Of a DNA stretch of 64,000 nucleotides, positions 47,207-59,761 are shown one piece after another. The position numbers were made by a program, and so were the translations under genes. Every line of letters begins with the position of its first letter. Within the stretch, counting starts at the first letter, position 1. Below the pieces are notes generated by a model, which ran no database searches, was not told the DNA's origin, and worked only from the letters and a program-made list of their open reading frames with translations. This stretch comes from Dryas octopetala (lineage: Eukaryota > Streptophyta > Magnoliopsida > Rosales > Rosaceae), in NCBI GenBank assembly GCA_963921425.1, contig OY992835.1, forward strand, positions 12,772,001 to 12,836,000. Reading direction: 5' to 3'.

Positions 47207-49258
47207 CAAATTTTAGCCACTTGCATGCAGATTTCATAGATCCATAGCGGTTGTCTTCTGGTTGTTTGGATGCAAACTAGTTGAGGTGTCCATGAAACAG
47301 TAACTACACAAACTAATAAAAGGCACATTAGAGCCAGTGGACCTGAGTCTTTGTTTTCAAACTGCCCACTTAATAATAATATTAATACTTCTGATTTCTC
47401 AACAAAATTTAAACTATGTAGAATGTCTCTCATCATATTACTTGTGTTGCAAATGATATGATTAGTAGGTCTGTGTTCTTGCGAGGTGAGGTCAGAACCA
47501 TCTCCCCACCACCCCCCCTCCCCCACCACCAAAAAAAAGGATACACAAAGAAACAGAATGGTAATGCACGAGGTGAAATTAATGGAGCTCAAAATCTAGG
47601 AACTTCTCTATTTTACAATTTGCAGTATCTGCAATTGGAAGAGGTCCGAGAGGATACCAAAACAAAAGGAAAAAGAACATGACTTTACAATAAGTTTTTA
47701 CCAACACAATCCATTGGAACAAAATACAGCAATGGTTGCGTTAGTTTGGTGTTGTATAACTTCGGAATTTAACAATCATGTCTCAAGAGAAATTTGGACC
47801 AAAAAAAAAATCTTAACAGAAAAATACATAAGTAACATATTTATTCAATTTCCTTCCCTTACAAAATTGGAACAAAGTTATAGTTGACCAGACAAAAACC
47901 AAAATGCTGAAGAAACAGAGACCAAAAAAATGTCTGACAGGTCTAATTCCTGTAAGCTGACTTGCCCTTCTTTCTTTTTGATATGATTGGCCTGTCCCTC
48001 TTGTTATCTGGCTTGTCCCGGAGGCCAAGTTTAGAGAGAACAAGGCAGTAAGAATCCCAGTCAGTTCTTCGAAGATATTTCAATAGCTTCTTCCTGTTCT
48101 GCACCATTGCTTGAAGACCTTTAAGAGAATGCTTATCCTACAGAAAATAAAGAAAATAAGCTGTTACTTATGGTCACAGAAACTTGTAACTGATTTAAAA
48201 GGTTAAACCCACCCATGTTACGCACATGTTTAACAAGTCACAACCTAGAACACATTGAGCATATCCCAAGTTCATAACAATCCAAAAGACCAGCTTATGG
48301 ATTTCCTTGAAACATTCTCCATAAAACATTACAACTTCTAGGTTGTTACTGACCCGACCTCACAGAAGAAATTGCAAGCTTAAGTTGTGAGTTCTAGGTT
48401 CAAATGTCACCTTTTTGTGTAAAACTGAAGATAGATGTTTGATCCTAGTTGTGAGTTGTGCCACTGCAAGACAGTCAGGAGAAAAAGGTTAATAAACATT
48501 CACAACAAGTACAACATATAGCAAACATACGTTAGGGAATGGAAATGCTCAAAAGGAAAAATAATTCAAACGAATTGCAGCTTATCTGATTTTCATTCTT
48601 CAAGGGGAAAAAGAAAAGATAATGAAACTTTAAGCAAATTTGCTGTTCTTTGATGGTGAGACTCTATATGAACGTCTAGGTCAGACTCCTAGAAAGCCTT
48701 AGTGAGATTCTAAATCATACGGTATCCTAGCATTCCTATTTTATGAACCCTAACACAATCCATAATCAATTTGCAATTAACTTTACAGAAGAATCAAATT
48801 ACTATTCTTGGGTCACTGTTCATAATGCAGAACAGCAGCCCATACTTTCAATTTCCTTTCCCAATTTGGATCTCCAAACCCTCTCCCACTTCTTACATTA
48901 CTAAAAGCCTTACATCCACATATTTTTCGAACCCTTTCCCTTCCAGCAAATCCTACATCCTAACACTAAGCTTCTCAGACGTCCAAGTTGTAGCTGCTGT
49001 CCACATTCCAGATTTTATTTTTTAACTTAGTTTCTGGCCATACCATGTGTTCCATCTTGTTCTCACCCTTTCTCTTCTCCTCTAGTTGTGTGACGGTGTA
49101 TGACAAAGAAGAAATCATATACAGAACGGAACTTCAAAAAATAATAATAATAACAATGAAAAGAGCCCTCTTAGTTGTCATGGATGAGAGGGGATTAAAC
49201 AAGCAAGTCAATTGAAAGAACCAAATGAAAGTGGAGTTAAACTTCTGCATAATTCAAA
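47207..49258. repeat. S15 3' region, full-length member of a local duplication
   Basis: This segment contains exons 4 and 5 of the S15 gene, its intron sequence and 3' flank. Its two outer parts are repeated about 8.5 kb upstream at 38663-39617 without the exons. A 90-codon minus-strand frame containing QFENKDSGPLALM occurs in both copies because the DNA is duplicated; I see no sign that it is a gene. Confidence 0.85.
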
Positions 49259-52200
49259 AATCAGTATGTGCATGCCAAATATAAAGATAGAACACTTGTA
49301 TCATAGAAAAGAAATTCAGAAAAAAGCATTGCTCTACAAATAAATAAGTGTAATGAAACTAAAATCAAAACCTATACCTTGAACTCGTGCAGAACCACAA
49401 TCTGATTCTGACATTTTAAATTCATCTCTAACTTTGGCAAGCTCAATTTTCAGTTTTTCTGCAGACGACATGTTATCTGGATGGAAATACTGCATCAAAC
49501 ATATTATTAAATATATTAGTCACCAAAGTACAGTACAATTACTTCATGTAAGAACTACAACAATTCAAGCATCTATAAGTGCACACCAAAATTTCTGAGA
49601 AAGAACATGAGCTATAGACAGATAGGATACAATATGAACTTAATTTTACCTCAACTAACAAAATATATATCAATGACAACATCAAGACCAAAAGTCTGAG
49701 TTACATCTTCCAAGAAACGTAGCAATGCATCAATGTATATGTAATGACTGTCTCCATTTCTATCAGGATAACATATGCAATCTTCAATGCCCAGAAACTT
49801 TTAAATTAAAAAAAATTCTGAAACTTCATTCCATTTGGACCCTTATTTATAGTAGTTCCATATCCAAGATAAAAGAAAAATCAACTAGAAAATTCACAAA
49901 TATCATCTTTTCAATTCATTAATGAATTTTTTAGATTGTAGGTTGTAATTTTTGAGCCATTCCGCTGTACACTACTTATGTACTAGGATCATGTGTACTT
50001 TGAGAAAGACGAAAAAAGTTGAATTTCTAAGCCTTACCTAATTTTTTTTTTCAACAGCAAAGGAACAAATATTTGACATAGTATATATTCATGCTATAGT
50101 CATAATACCAAAAAAAAATCCAGCAGAGCTATCTAATGATCATATATAACATCTGTCTTCTTACCATATAAAATCTCATAGTTTTTCCTATAACCTATTA
50201 GAAACTTGCAAGAACTTCAGTTTTTTATGATTAAAAAACGTATCTGATGAAACTGATATTATAAAGATACTTATACGGCTTACATTTAACCCTTTTGAAA
50301 AAAGTAAGCACCTGCCCTATAATTCTCCTCAAAGCCACATTCCTTTGGATATAAAGACAAACTGGACCTGGAACGCATAGTTTAAATTAACTAATTCCAC
50401 CAAACTTGGAGCAAAACAAATCATCTAATGCCATTGATTGCATCATTATTGAAGCAAAATATGGCCTCATACAACTGATTAATGCCACTGATCACGTCAA
50501 TGTTTAAGTACCAATATGGATCACAAAATTTTGAAATCTGGTCAACCAATCAACAAGTTTGAAAACTCTATAAAAACTTGAGTAAAATAATAGAGTTAAA
50601 TTTTTAAAGAACTTTACATCAACATTTATAAAGAAGGACAATTTGAAGATTATTTAGTTCATGAGGCCACATTAGCAACACTACCATCTACTGTTCTGCA
50701 CATTGTATAAATAAACCATGCAAGAGGTACACGCATTTTCAAACCATGCAAGAGTTACATGCATACTTTATAATGTGTATATACAATTTACCCACACAAT
50801 AAATAAATTGTTTAACATATTTTGGTTGACTAATATTGAGTGCAACATCAAATCAAATGGTGGGGTATGGACAATTTAGTATCGTAAATTCAAGAATCTT
50901 GCGAGAATTCACAAGTGAGGCATAAAGTTAACAAAAAAGCTATACTTGCCTTTTCAACCAATTCTTCCTTTGGAGGTTGCAGCATAAAGTTAGGAGTTCG
51001 ACCTAACTGGCCCAAGATATCAAGCCTCTGGACTGAAACAATATAATCGATCAATAATTTCATAAGACAATCTCTTAAAGCAAGCAAATCAAATATGAAA
51101 CTTCTATGGGGTGAGGTACTACAGAGCATTGAACAAACATTTCAGACACTGGTAAATTAAAAGTATAAAACCCACAAACTAAATTTATTAACTCCCTTTC
51201 TTATTCTACATTGTGATAAACCCAGGATTTTTCTTTGGAAAGAAACCAGGAAATGATCCCAGTCCCCCAGAAGCTATAACTTGAGCCAATTGCCATGTTT
51301 TCAAAGTTTAATCTAACTGGGGATAAGAGCTTATATGTTTCAGTTGGGGAAGATAACTATTTATGCTGCATAACTAACTTTCTGTATAAATAAAAATCTT
51401 CATTTGTTACATTCAAGCTAAACAATAAGCTTATAACTTCTATACACTGAAAAATTCAAGTTTTACTCCACATTGTCAGCAAACAGAGCATTAGACTTGA
51501 ACTTGTCATAAAGCCTGAAATGGAGACTATGCTATCTTCTTTAAAGTGATAACCAAATATTGGAACCAAATAAGAATATAAGATGGTATATCAAGATTCA
51601 AGTGGTAAAACAATAGTTAATTGTTCTGTTGAATAATTAGCGATACAGAAACATGGCTACTATGTAGCAAGTAGCACTGAAGTTTTCTTCAGTAAATCAC
51701 TTTTGTAGCAACCATTTGAAAAAGTTCAAAGAGGAAAAAAAAAAAAGAGAGAGTACTCATTACTCTAGGCCCTTTCATCATTTCAGAAAATTAGAAAGGT
51801 TCTCACCTAGAAATGGGAGGGGCTTTCACAAAACTTCAAAATGCAAGCCTCACAAAAACTCTAAATGTCAAAATGATAGGTACTGATATCTTTTCACAAA
51901 AGAAAGAATTAGGCATCCTTTTAATCACCTATTTGCTTAATAGATCACTCATTTTACATTTTCTTCATCTTATCAAGAAGGCATTTGTTTTGGTCCCAAT
52001 TTTCATCCCATTTCATAGACTACAATTTCTCAGCAAACAAACTGTATATTTCTATAAAAGTGAACCATTCAAATAACATGAGAAATTACACATATAATCA
52101 ACCAAAATATCACAAAACTGCTTACTCACTCGAAGTTTTCATCGCCTTCTCCTCGTCGGCTGTCTTCAACTTCGCCAAGCTGTCCCTCAAATCTCTAAAC

Positions 52201-53117
52201 GAAATGCCGCTGATGTTACTCTCAGTCTCCTTCTCTTCCATCTCCCTCAACTTCATCAACCTCTCATTCAACTCCTCCAACGAAAACCAGTTGTCCCCCT
52301 TGGGCTCCGGCCTCAACTTCTTCAACTTCTCCCCCAACTCTTCATGGCTATACATCTTCACAAACTCCGTCTTCATCGCACTTGACCTCTCCCCTTCCTT
52401 CTTCCCCATCAGCTCCTTCCCGAACACCGACGCCGGCAACGTGTCCGTCCCACCAATCACATTCGGCTTCAGCTTCAAGCTATTGGTAAATGCGGATAAA
52501 GACATTGGGTCCCCAACCTTCCTCTCGTTCTGCACATTCGAAGTCAGCCTTATTTTCTTCAAACTCTCTCGAATCGCATCAAAAGAGAGCTCCCCACTGC
52601 TCACACCCTTTTCAGCATTGGAGTCCTCAGCCTTGGCAAGCACATTTCTCTTATACAGCTCCTGAAAAGAGATGTGCTGCTGCGAGGGATTTGGAGCAGT
52701 TGAAGACTGTTGCGGAGGTGCAGAGTTTGAGTTAGTCTGGTCTGACACAGAGGTTCGGCGCCTACTCTCCGCGAGCTTCTGGCGGATTTCTTCCAAGGAA
52801 GCGACTTTGGAGGGTCTAGGAGGAGCAGGGTTGGAAAAGGAGGGAGTTTGAGAAGTGGGTCTTCTTGTTTGTTGTTGTTGCCGTTGTTTGAGGCTGGCCT
52901 TGACATCGCTGAAATAGGAAGAGAGGGATTGGGGATTTGGGTCAGCTGGGTCCGCCGGGTCAGATGGGTCTCTGGAGGAAGAGGTAGAGAAGAGGTGGAC
53001 GAAAGATGGGTTGGTTAGGGTTCGGTGTCTGGATCTCCAAGAGGAAGAGGTAGAGAAGAGGTCGACGACAGATGGGTTGGTTAGGGTTCGGTGTCTGGAT
53101 CTCAGTTGGAGAGCCAT
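47943..53117 (-). CDS. Organellar ribosomal protein uS15 (S15/NS1 family)
   Basis: Five exons (52130-53117, 50950-51032, 49378-49489, 48411-48463, 47943-48137) join in frame to 476 aa. The S15 domain is C-terminal: YFHPDNMSSAEKLKIELAKV, SDCGSARVQVAQLTTRIKHL, then DKHSLKGLQAMVQNRKKLLK followed by YLRRTDWDSY; these helices bind the 16S-type rRNA central domain and small-subunit partners. The long N-terminal part (about 350 residues) is Ser/Gln/Lys-rich with repeated FxxL..L..LR-type helices and starts with an Arg/Ser-rich targeting peptide, which is itself tandemly duplicated. Location is most likely mitochondrial, inferred. Intron 2 has a GC donor. A hAT transposon lies 285 bp upstream of the ATG. 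From memory At1g80620 and At1g15810 are the Arabidopsis counterparts. Confidence 0.9.
49490..50949 (-). other. GC-AG intron in the S15 gene
   Basis: On the minus strand exon 2 ends GTTGAAAAG and the intron begins GCAAGTATA, a textbook GC donor; exon 3 begins after ATGCAG with TATTTCCATCC. This joins EK to YFHPDN. Using the GT four bases further with the same acceptor leads to TAA within a few codons. Confidence 0.75.
52981..53112. repeat. 66-bp tandem duplication in the S15 targeting peptide
   Basis: Two 66-bp units (22 codons) start at 52981 and 53047 and encode two copies of the segment RSRHRTLTNPS..., with LFSTSSS at the end of each. The reading frame is kept. Units differ at only a few bases. 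Confidence 0.9.
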
Positions 53118-54780
53118 TGTTGTCGAAACTGAGGAAAGCCTAGGTTTTGGAATTTGAGGAAGACGAACATGAAGAAGGAATCGGGGTTTACTTGGGTTTT
53201 AGGAACCGGGTTTTGTTGGGTTGGACCGGGTCTGTTTATGGGGAGCGGTTTTGCTAGGAGTACTACTTGGTTGGTTCATTCGGAAAAGAGAAAAATTTTG
53301 TGGCCAAAAGAAGAAAGAAAAAGAGAAAAACTTACTAAAAGACTTAAAACATTGGGTCACGTGAAACACAAGGCCAAAGTTTATTTTGTATGCATTTCAT
53401 CTAAGGAGTGAAATTTCAAAAATTTCGGTGAAATTTTGTCAAAATTTTCGTTTTTTTGGGATTCTGAAATTTTATCACATAACCCTTAATTTTTGGTAAT
53501 TTTTCGGCGAAATTTCGATCCCCCTTCAAGTGCATTTCTATGAAATTTCGACAAAATTTCACTGTAAATTTTGAAATTTCGCTGTACCTCATTACTCGGA
53601 TCTCTCTCTCTTTTTCATCCACACACTCAGATCTCTCCTTCAGTTCTTCTCTCTGTCTTCTCCCCTGCGCAAAACATTTCTCTCCCTTTGCCTCCTTCTC
53701 CGACGTGACTCTCTCTCTCTTCACTCTGTCTTCTCCGCCTGCGACAGCCCCTTGCTTCCTTCTCCGGCGTGACTCTCTCTCTCTCTTCACTCTGTCTTCT
53801 CCGCCTGCGACAGCGCCTTGCCTCCTTCTACGGCGTGACTCCCTGCAAAGTCTGCAACTTTCTTCCCCGGCGAGACCCCTGCAAAGTTTGTACTACAAAT
53901 CTAAACTCAGTTAGTTGGATACGTGTATGTTGAGTATTGAATTCAATTTGCAGTTTTGAACTGTGATCTACATTTTTGGCTTGTTTTTGCCTATTTAGAT
54001 TCGGGATATTGGTAATTTGTGGAATGCATAACAACATTTTCGCAGTTTGATGTGAGTTTGAAGTGGGTTGTGTACTAAATTTATGGTTCTTCCTCTGAAT
54101 AGTCGCTAGGGGTCAGTCTGATTCGGAAGTGGATGTTTCTGACTCTGTGGAAGAAAGTCTGGAACTTTTTTTTTTTTTATTGTTTTTATGGCATGCTTCT
54201 GAATAATTTTTTGAAGTAACGAATCTGAATGTTTTGTGTAGTTTCAGTGCATTTCTCAGTTTGTATGTATAGTAGTATATGAATTGAAATTTGTTTTGTC
54301 AAAAAGCTTGATTCTATTATCGATTTTGTTCATATCATGCTATATAATACAGGCTGTGGTGGAGAAACTGGAGATATTATAATGATTTTATCAAATAAAT
54401 TTATCACCTTTTTTATCACTTATTTGGTAATATAATGATTATACAACCACTTCTTAATTTCTTATAGAAACAAATTTATTTATTTTATTTTATTTTGCTA
54501 TGGTCGGGATTGTTGCTTCTTGTTCTATAACAAGGTTGAGGAGGCAATTAATCTTATATTCTTATCTAAGAAATGGATGATTTGTTTTATTAGATTCTTT
54601 TATTTCTTAATTTATTTTTGTGAAAGGATTTATTGTTAATTAAGTGTTCCACAGTTATTAATGTATATTTGATTATGATTTTTCATATTTGATTGTGATT
54701 GTGTATTTTTGTATATTTGATTGTTATTATGATGATTGTGAATTTGTGATTGTGTATGTCTTTTGTTATTAGGTACTAAT

Positions 54781-57700
54781 ATGGACAGTGGAGGAAGAGT
54801 ACGTGATTCAGCTTGGGAGCATACATTTCCAAATCCGGCTAGTAAACAAGGTTCAATATGCAAATATTGTGGCCTTTTAATGAATGGTGGTGGAGTGACA
54901 AGACTGAAATACCACCTTGCAGGTATGGATCCTGGAAGCAATGTGAAACGTTGCACTAGTGTCCCACCAGAGGTGAAAGAATACATTGCAAACACCTTGA
55001 GATATAAACAACAACAAAGGAACAAGAAAGCACAACAAATAGAGAGATTTAAGCAGAACTTCGTGGAGAAGGTCATATAAACTTGAGTGACAGTGACGAC
55101 GACGATGATGATGATTATAATGATGATATGGGGCCTGAAGAGCGAAGAAATTTTCGAACTGCAATTCGACAATCCAAAGCAGCACAATGGGATAGGGAAC
55201 ACCTACATAAAGTCCCAAATAGGGGACAATGTTCTGGGTCTAGTAGTGGTTCACAGTTGAGAAAAGGATCAAGCATGAGGGAATCACAACCAACACCCCC
55301 AGTAGCACCAAGCCTCTACAAGTCATCTAAAACATGCCAAAAGAGTGCTAAAAATCTCTTTTCTTGAGGGTCAATCAAAGAGAAGATGCAGGGCTTGATA
55401 GCCAAGTTCTTCATCTACGAAAATGTTCCTCCTTCAAAAGCAGCATCTCATCATTTAAAAAACTTGGTGATAGAATGTTAACAGGCAGGAGAAAGAGTGG
55501 AACCTCCATCACCCTATCAGATACGGAATGTATATTTGGAAAATGAATTTAATGAAATGCAAGAGCATGTCAACAACTTGAAGAAGGATTAGGCAACTTA
55601 TGGTTGCACAATCATGTCCGATGGTTGGACAAGTTGTCTATTATAAACTTCATGGTATACTCAAGAGGTAAGACTATATTCCTTAAGTCCGTTGATTCTT
55701 CAAATTGCATAAAGGATGCAAGATATATATATATGGGCTACTGAAGGATGTAATGGAGGAGGTTGGACCGGACAATGTTGTTCAAGTTGTCACTGACAAT
55801 GGTTCCGCATATGTCGCCGTAGGGAAGAAGTTAATGAAAAAATATAATGTGTACTGGACGTCGTGTGAGGCACATTGCATTGATCTCATGTTCGAAGAGA
55901 TTGGGAAGAACCAGTCGGTTGCTAAGGTGATAAAAAAGGCTCAAAAGATCACAAATTTTATTTACAACCATAACTGGTTGTTGGCAAAGATGCGTGAGAT
56001 TTGTGGTGGAGATATTATTCGTCCTGGTCCCACTCGATTTGCTACCCACTATCTTGCATTGGATAGTTTATATCGAAAGATGATTGGGTTGAAGCAATTG
56101 TTCACTTGTACTGATTGGGGCAATAGCAACTTCCGACGAGGAGAAGCAGGACAACAGGTGGAATCCATAGTACTTGATCACTCATTTGGGCAACAGGTGC
56201 TTAAGATTTGCGGTTTGTTAGAACCTCTATACCTAGTTTTACGTGTTGTCGATACAGAGGTGTATCCTACTATAGGATTCATTTATGAGTTGATACGTCG
56301 TGTAAAGGAAGAATTATTACTTAAACACGGTGCACGGTGGGTGGTAAAAATCATCGATGATCGATGGTTTAAAACATTACAACACGATTTGCATGCAACA
56401 GGTAACCTAAATATGTTTAATTTAAATTTAGTTCCGCATGTTTTTTCATTGATCTAAGTTATCTAACTTTAAATTATTGTTACTAAATATGTATTTCAAT
56501 ATTTACTTGATGCAGCCCACTATTTAAATCCTCGCTACCAATATAAAGAAGGCGTGGCAAATGATGGTGAACTTATTCGGACTGTGCATAATGTATATAA
56601 AACATTAGATCCTTATTCAACAGAAGTTGCCCAATTTGGAAATGAGGTGAAAATAACTTGCCATAACACTTTAGTTTACTTTGTGAAAATAACTTGCCAT
56701 AACACTTTAAAAAATTTAATTGTCTTAAGTTTTATATTTTGATGGATATTGTATGATTTGTATCTAGCTAACTTATTTCAAAGATGCAAAAAGAATGCTC
56801 GGAGAGCGAGCTGCAATTGCCGCTAGATCAAAAATGTCTCCTAATGAGTATACACCGTACTTTTATTAGTTAGATCAATTGAATGGTTGAACTTACACTC
56901 ATAATTTTGTACAATTCAGGTGAATGGTGGATCATGTATGGGACTGATGCGCCTACTGTAAGAAAATTAGCCATTAAAGTTCTTTCACAAACAGCGTCAT
57001 CATCCGCTTGTGAAAGAAACTGGAGCACTTTCGCTCTCATACACACCAAGCAAAGCAATAGGCTTTCTTATAATAGGTTAGAAAAGATGGTCTATTGCTA
57101 CTATAATATGAAGCTTGCAATTCGAGACAAACAAGCTGAGGAAGATCGCGTCGACAACTATGATCCGCTGGATATGTTTGAAAATTGTATGGGGGATGAT
57201 GATGCAGAGGAAAACCAGCTTTATCAGTGGATCAGACCCATCCATCTAGATGATGACGCAGACAATCCAGATCCTGATGTTGCAGCCCAAGCACGCCAAG
57301 AAAGTATCAATGTGAAAAGAGTTCTTAATGAGGAGGTGGGCCCTACTGAGAGTTTTGAGGAACTTATGCGAGGTCCAATAAATCGCAACGAAAATGTTCC
57401 CACTAATCCTTCTCGATCAGGCAACTCTGACACAGGATCAGACACACCTACCAACAGTGAAAGTAGAGGTGGTGGTGAGGGTGGTGGTGGTGGTGGTGGT
57501 GGTGGTGGTGGTGGTGGTGGTGGTGGTGGAAGAAATGAAGATAACACTGGAGATGATCAATACGATATCATTCGATTTACTGGCGAAGAAAACTACACCC
57601 ATACAACACAAGATGAGGATCATGGGAGTAGGCGTGCAAGACGGAGAATTGGTGCCATTGGAAAGGACTACAATCCCAAGAAAAAAGGTAATGTGGGTAT

Positions 57701-58040
57701 GATACCAGAAGAAGATGATTCGTTATCCACCACTTTTGGTTCTATGAGGGTAGCATATGATAATTACAATTATGGGCAAAACCCTCCAATAGTCTACCCA
57801 CCATATCCCTTTTACTTAGATGAGTCTGGCAGTAGCTCTTCAAATGAGTATGGCTATGGGCAAATCCCACCACAAATACCACCTCCTGATCCATACGGTT
57901 GGCATGTTGGGAATTATATGCAAAGTTATGCTGGAGATGTATCTTGGGATAATTATTCTTCGCAATTCACCTACTCTGGATATGATAATACTGAAGACAG
58001 TGAAAATTTTGAACCTGCTAGAAACTCTATGTGGTATTGA
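54781..58040 (+). pseudogene. hAT-family transposase, inactivated
   Basis: Order of parts: BED zinc finger (CKYCG...RLKYHLAG, 54800-54930); an acidic DSDDDDDDD linker; a DUF659 core (GCTIMSDGW; NFMVYSRGKTIFLKSVDSS; VVQVVTDNGSAYV; CEAHCIDLMFEEI); AHYLNPRYQY; and the hAT dimerisation domain (SQTASSSACERNWSTFALIH, 56985-57050). It ends in a Gly-tract and Tyr/Pro-rich tail with stop at 58040. Introns at about 56402-56515 and two more before 56920 still have plausible splice sites. Breaks: a +1 shift near 55070, TAA at 55479-55481, TAG at 55590-55592 (where a Trp is expected), and another shift near 55640. These make it non-functional as it stands. Confidence 0.9.
57466..57530. repeat. GGT trinucleotide repeat in transposase
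   Basis: About 20 GGT codons encode a poly-Gly tract in the tail of the hAT transposase. Confidence 0.85.
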
Positions 58041-58509
58041 ATACTTATTTAATTCATGATTTAAAATTGTAATATAAATAAATTTGAGGTGTTATTTATA
58101 TAATTATTAATTAGTGACCCATTTTTTTAACAGTATTTACCATCAGCGCACATTATATTCATCTTATATTACATAAAACTTACTATATAATTTGGTTTCT
58201 TCAATGTTTTTTATCAATATAGTAGATAATATGTCAAATAAGCATATGGTCAAGTTTCATTCAAAATTTCCGTATTTTGATAGCAATTTCCGTCGTTTTT
58301 ATCTAATTTTATCGAAATCGAAATTTTAATCGAAATTTCCACGAAAATTTCTATCGAAAATTTCCTCGAAACCGAAATTTTACTCCTTGATTTCATCAAC
58401 TCAATTATATTTTGTCAAAAACAGACCATATGTGTGAGTCGTGTGACAAGTGGGTATTTGGACTTCACTTATTGTGATGTTGATCGACGAATTTCTCCTG
58501 AAAAAATAA

Positions 58510-59256
58510 GAGGGCTGCTATTTGCACTCCCTTTTTTTTCTTTTTGCAAATTTTTCTTTAAAAAAAAAAACACTTAGAAAAAGACTTTATATCTCATTTC
58601 TTTTTTTTTTTTTGCACACCCCTCTTAAACAAAAGAAATGAAAAAAAAAACAAACACCCAACACACACACCTCATCCCGACCACGCCGAGCAACCCACCA
58701 CCGTCGAAGCCCACCACTGCCGGCGACCACCCCACCCCCTCTGCTCTCTCCCTTTCTCTGTTTGTCCAGCCCCTGCAATTTTTTTTTTTGTGAAGATTTT
58801 GGTTGTCTGCGGGGCGAGAAGAGAGAGGGAAGGAGAGAAAGATGAGGGGCTGGCTTGGGGGGAGGCGGCAGGGACAGAGGAGCCGAAGAGGAGGGGAGGG
58901 CTCAGGGGGAGGTGGTCGGGGTGGGGGAAGAAGAAGAGAAAGGTGCAGGTGGGGGTGGGGGTGGGGGGAAGAAGAAGAAGAGAAATGGTGCAGGTGAGGG
59001 TGGAGGAAAGAAGAAGAAGAAGAAATGGTGCAGGTGGGATGAGGATGAGGGAAGAAGAAGAAGGAAAAAAAATGGGGATGGGGATAGGGTGTGTGTGTAC
59101 GGGGGAGGGGGAGGGGGGAATGGGGTGTGTGGGTGAGGGAAGGAGAAAGAGAGGAAATTAAAGAGAGGTAAAGTGGTCTTTTTCTTTGGATTTTTTTTCT
59201 TTTTTCCTTGAAAGGGTGTGCAAAAAGAAAAAAAAATGTGTGCAAATAGCAGCCCT
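58510..59256. mobile_element. MULE-like element with AGGGCTGCTATTTGCAC termini
   Basis: TIRs AGGGCTGCTATTTGCAC and its complement are flanked by a perfect 9-bp direct repeat AAAAAATAA (58501-58509 and 59257-59265). The 747-bp interior is purine/pyrimidine-biased and low-complexity (GGAAGAAGAAG-type), with no credible gene. The termini match those of the 2.2-kb element at 9163. It lies only about 110 bp from the hAT right end. Confidence 0.82.
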
Positions 59257-59265
59257 AAAAAATAA

Positions 59266-59752
59266 TCACATGGTTTATTTTTGAAGAAATATAACACGTT
59301 AACACAAAATGTTTATATACTATAATAACACAAAACAAAATTCTTATCCTAAAATAACACAAATCTCAAAGTTTAAGTTCTTTTGATAAATTTCTCTCTT
59401 CAAAAAACACAATTGATTGATTGGTTCAATCTGAAATTGTGCCAACCTAACTCAAACAGTCATGTTTGAATTAAAGGGTTAGGCTCAAATTTTTTGGTCT
59501 ATATAGATAAGGGTGGGCATGATTCTGTTAATCGAGCTGGTAGGTTCAAATTGGTAACTAAATCAGTAGGTTTGGTATGGTTGTTTTGCTAACCGTAACC
59601 AAATCAATTAAGGTCTTAACTGATAGGTTAAGTTATATGAACTTATTAGTCTGGATTAGTTCAATTATTAGTTTTAACCGACCCAATAGCCTTTAAAATA
59701 ACAAAAGTAAAAAGCCCAAATTTATATAGGTTTTTAGGCCCAAAATTTATAT
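59266..59752. other. Intergenic, possible transposon end
   Basis: No gene. TAAGGGTGGGCATGATTC at about 59507 resembles a hAT 5' end (TAGGGGTGGGCA), but I found no matching right end. Confidence 0.35.
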
Positions 59753-59761
59753 ATTTCCAAT

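Larger units (their letters stand above)
53402..58389 (+). mobile_element. Full-length hAT transposon (4988 bp)
   Basis: TIRs read TAAGGAGTGAAATTTC at the left and, on the complement of the right end, CAAGGAGTAAAATTTC. A perfect 8-bp TSD ATTTCATC flanks them (53394-53401 and 58390-58397). Both subterminal regions are full of AAATTTCG/CGAAATTT words (53402-53590 and 58255-58385), the expected arrangement for transposase-binding repeats. The interior encodes a decayed BED/DUF659/hAT-C transposase. A T/GA-rich segment at 53590-53880 resembles a leader. The element sits 285 bp upstream of the S15 start codon. Confidence 0.93.

Noticed and set aside
58625-59245. 206-codon minus-strand Ser/Pro-rich frame and plus-strand Gly/Arg/Lys-rich frames
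   Set aside because: Created by purine-rich simple sequence inside the MULE-like element 58510-59256.
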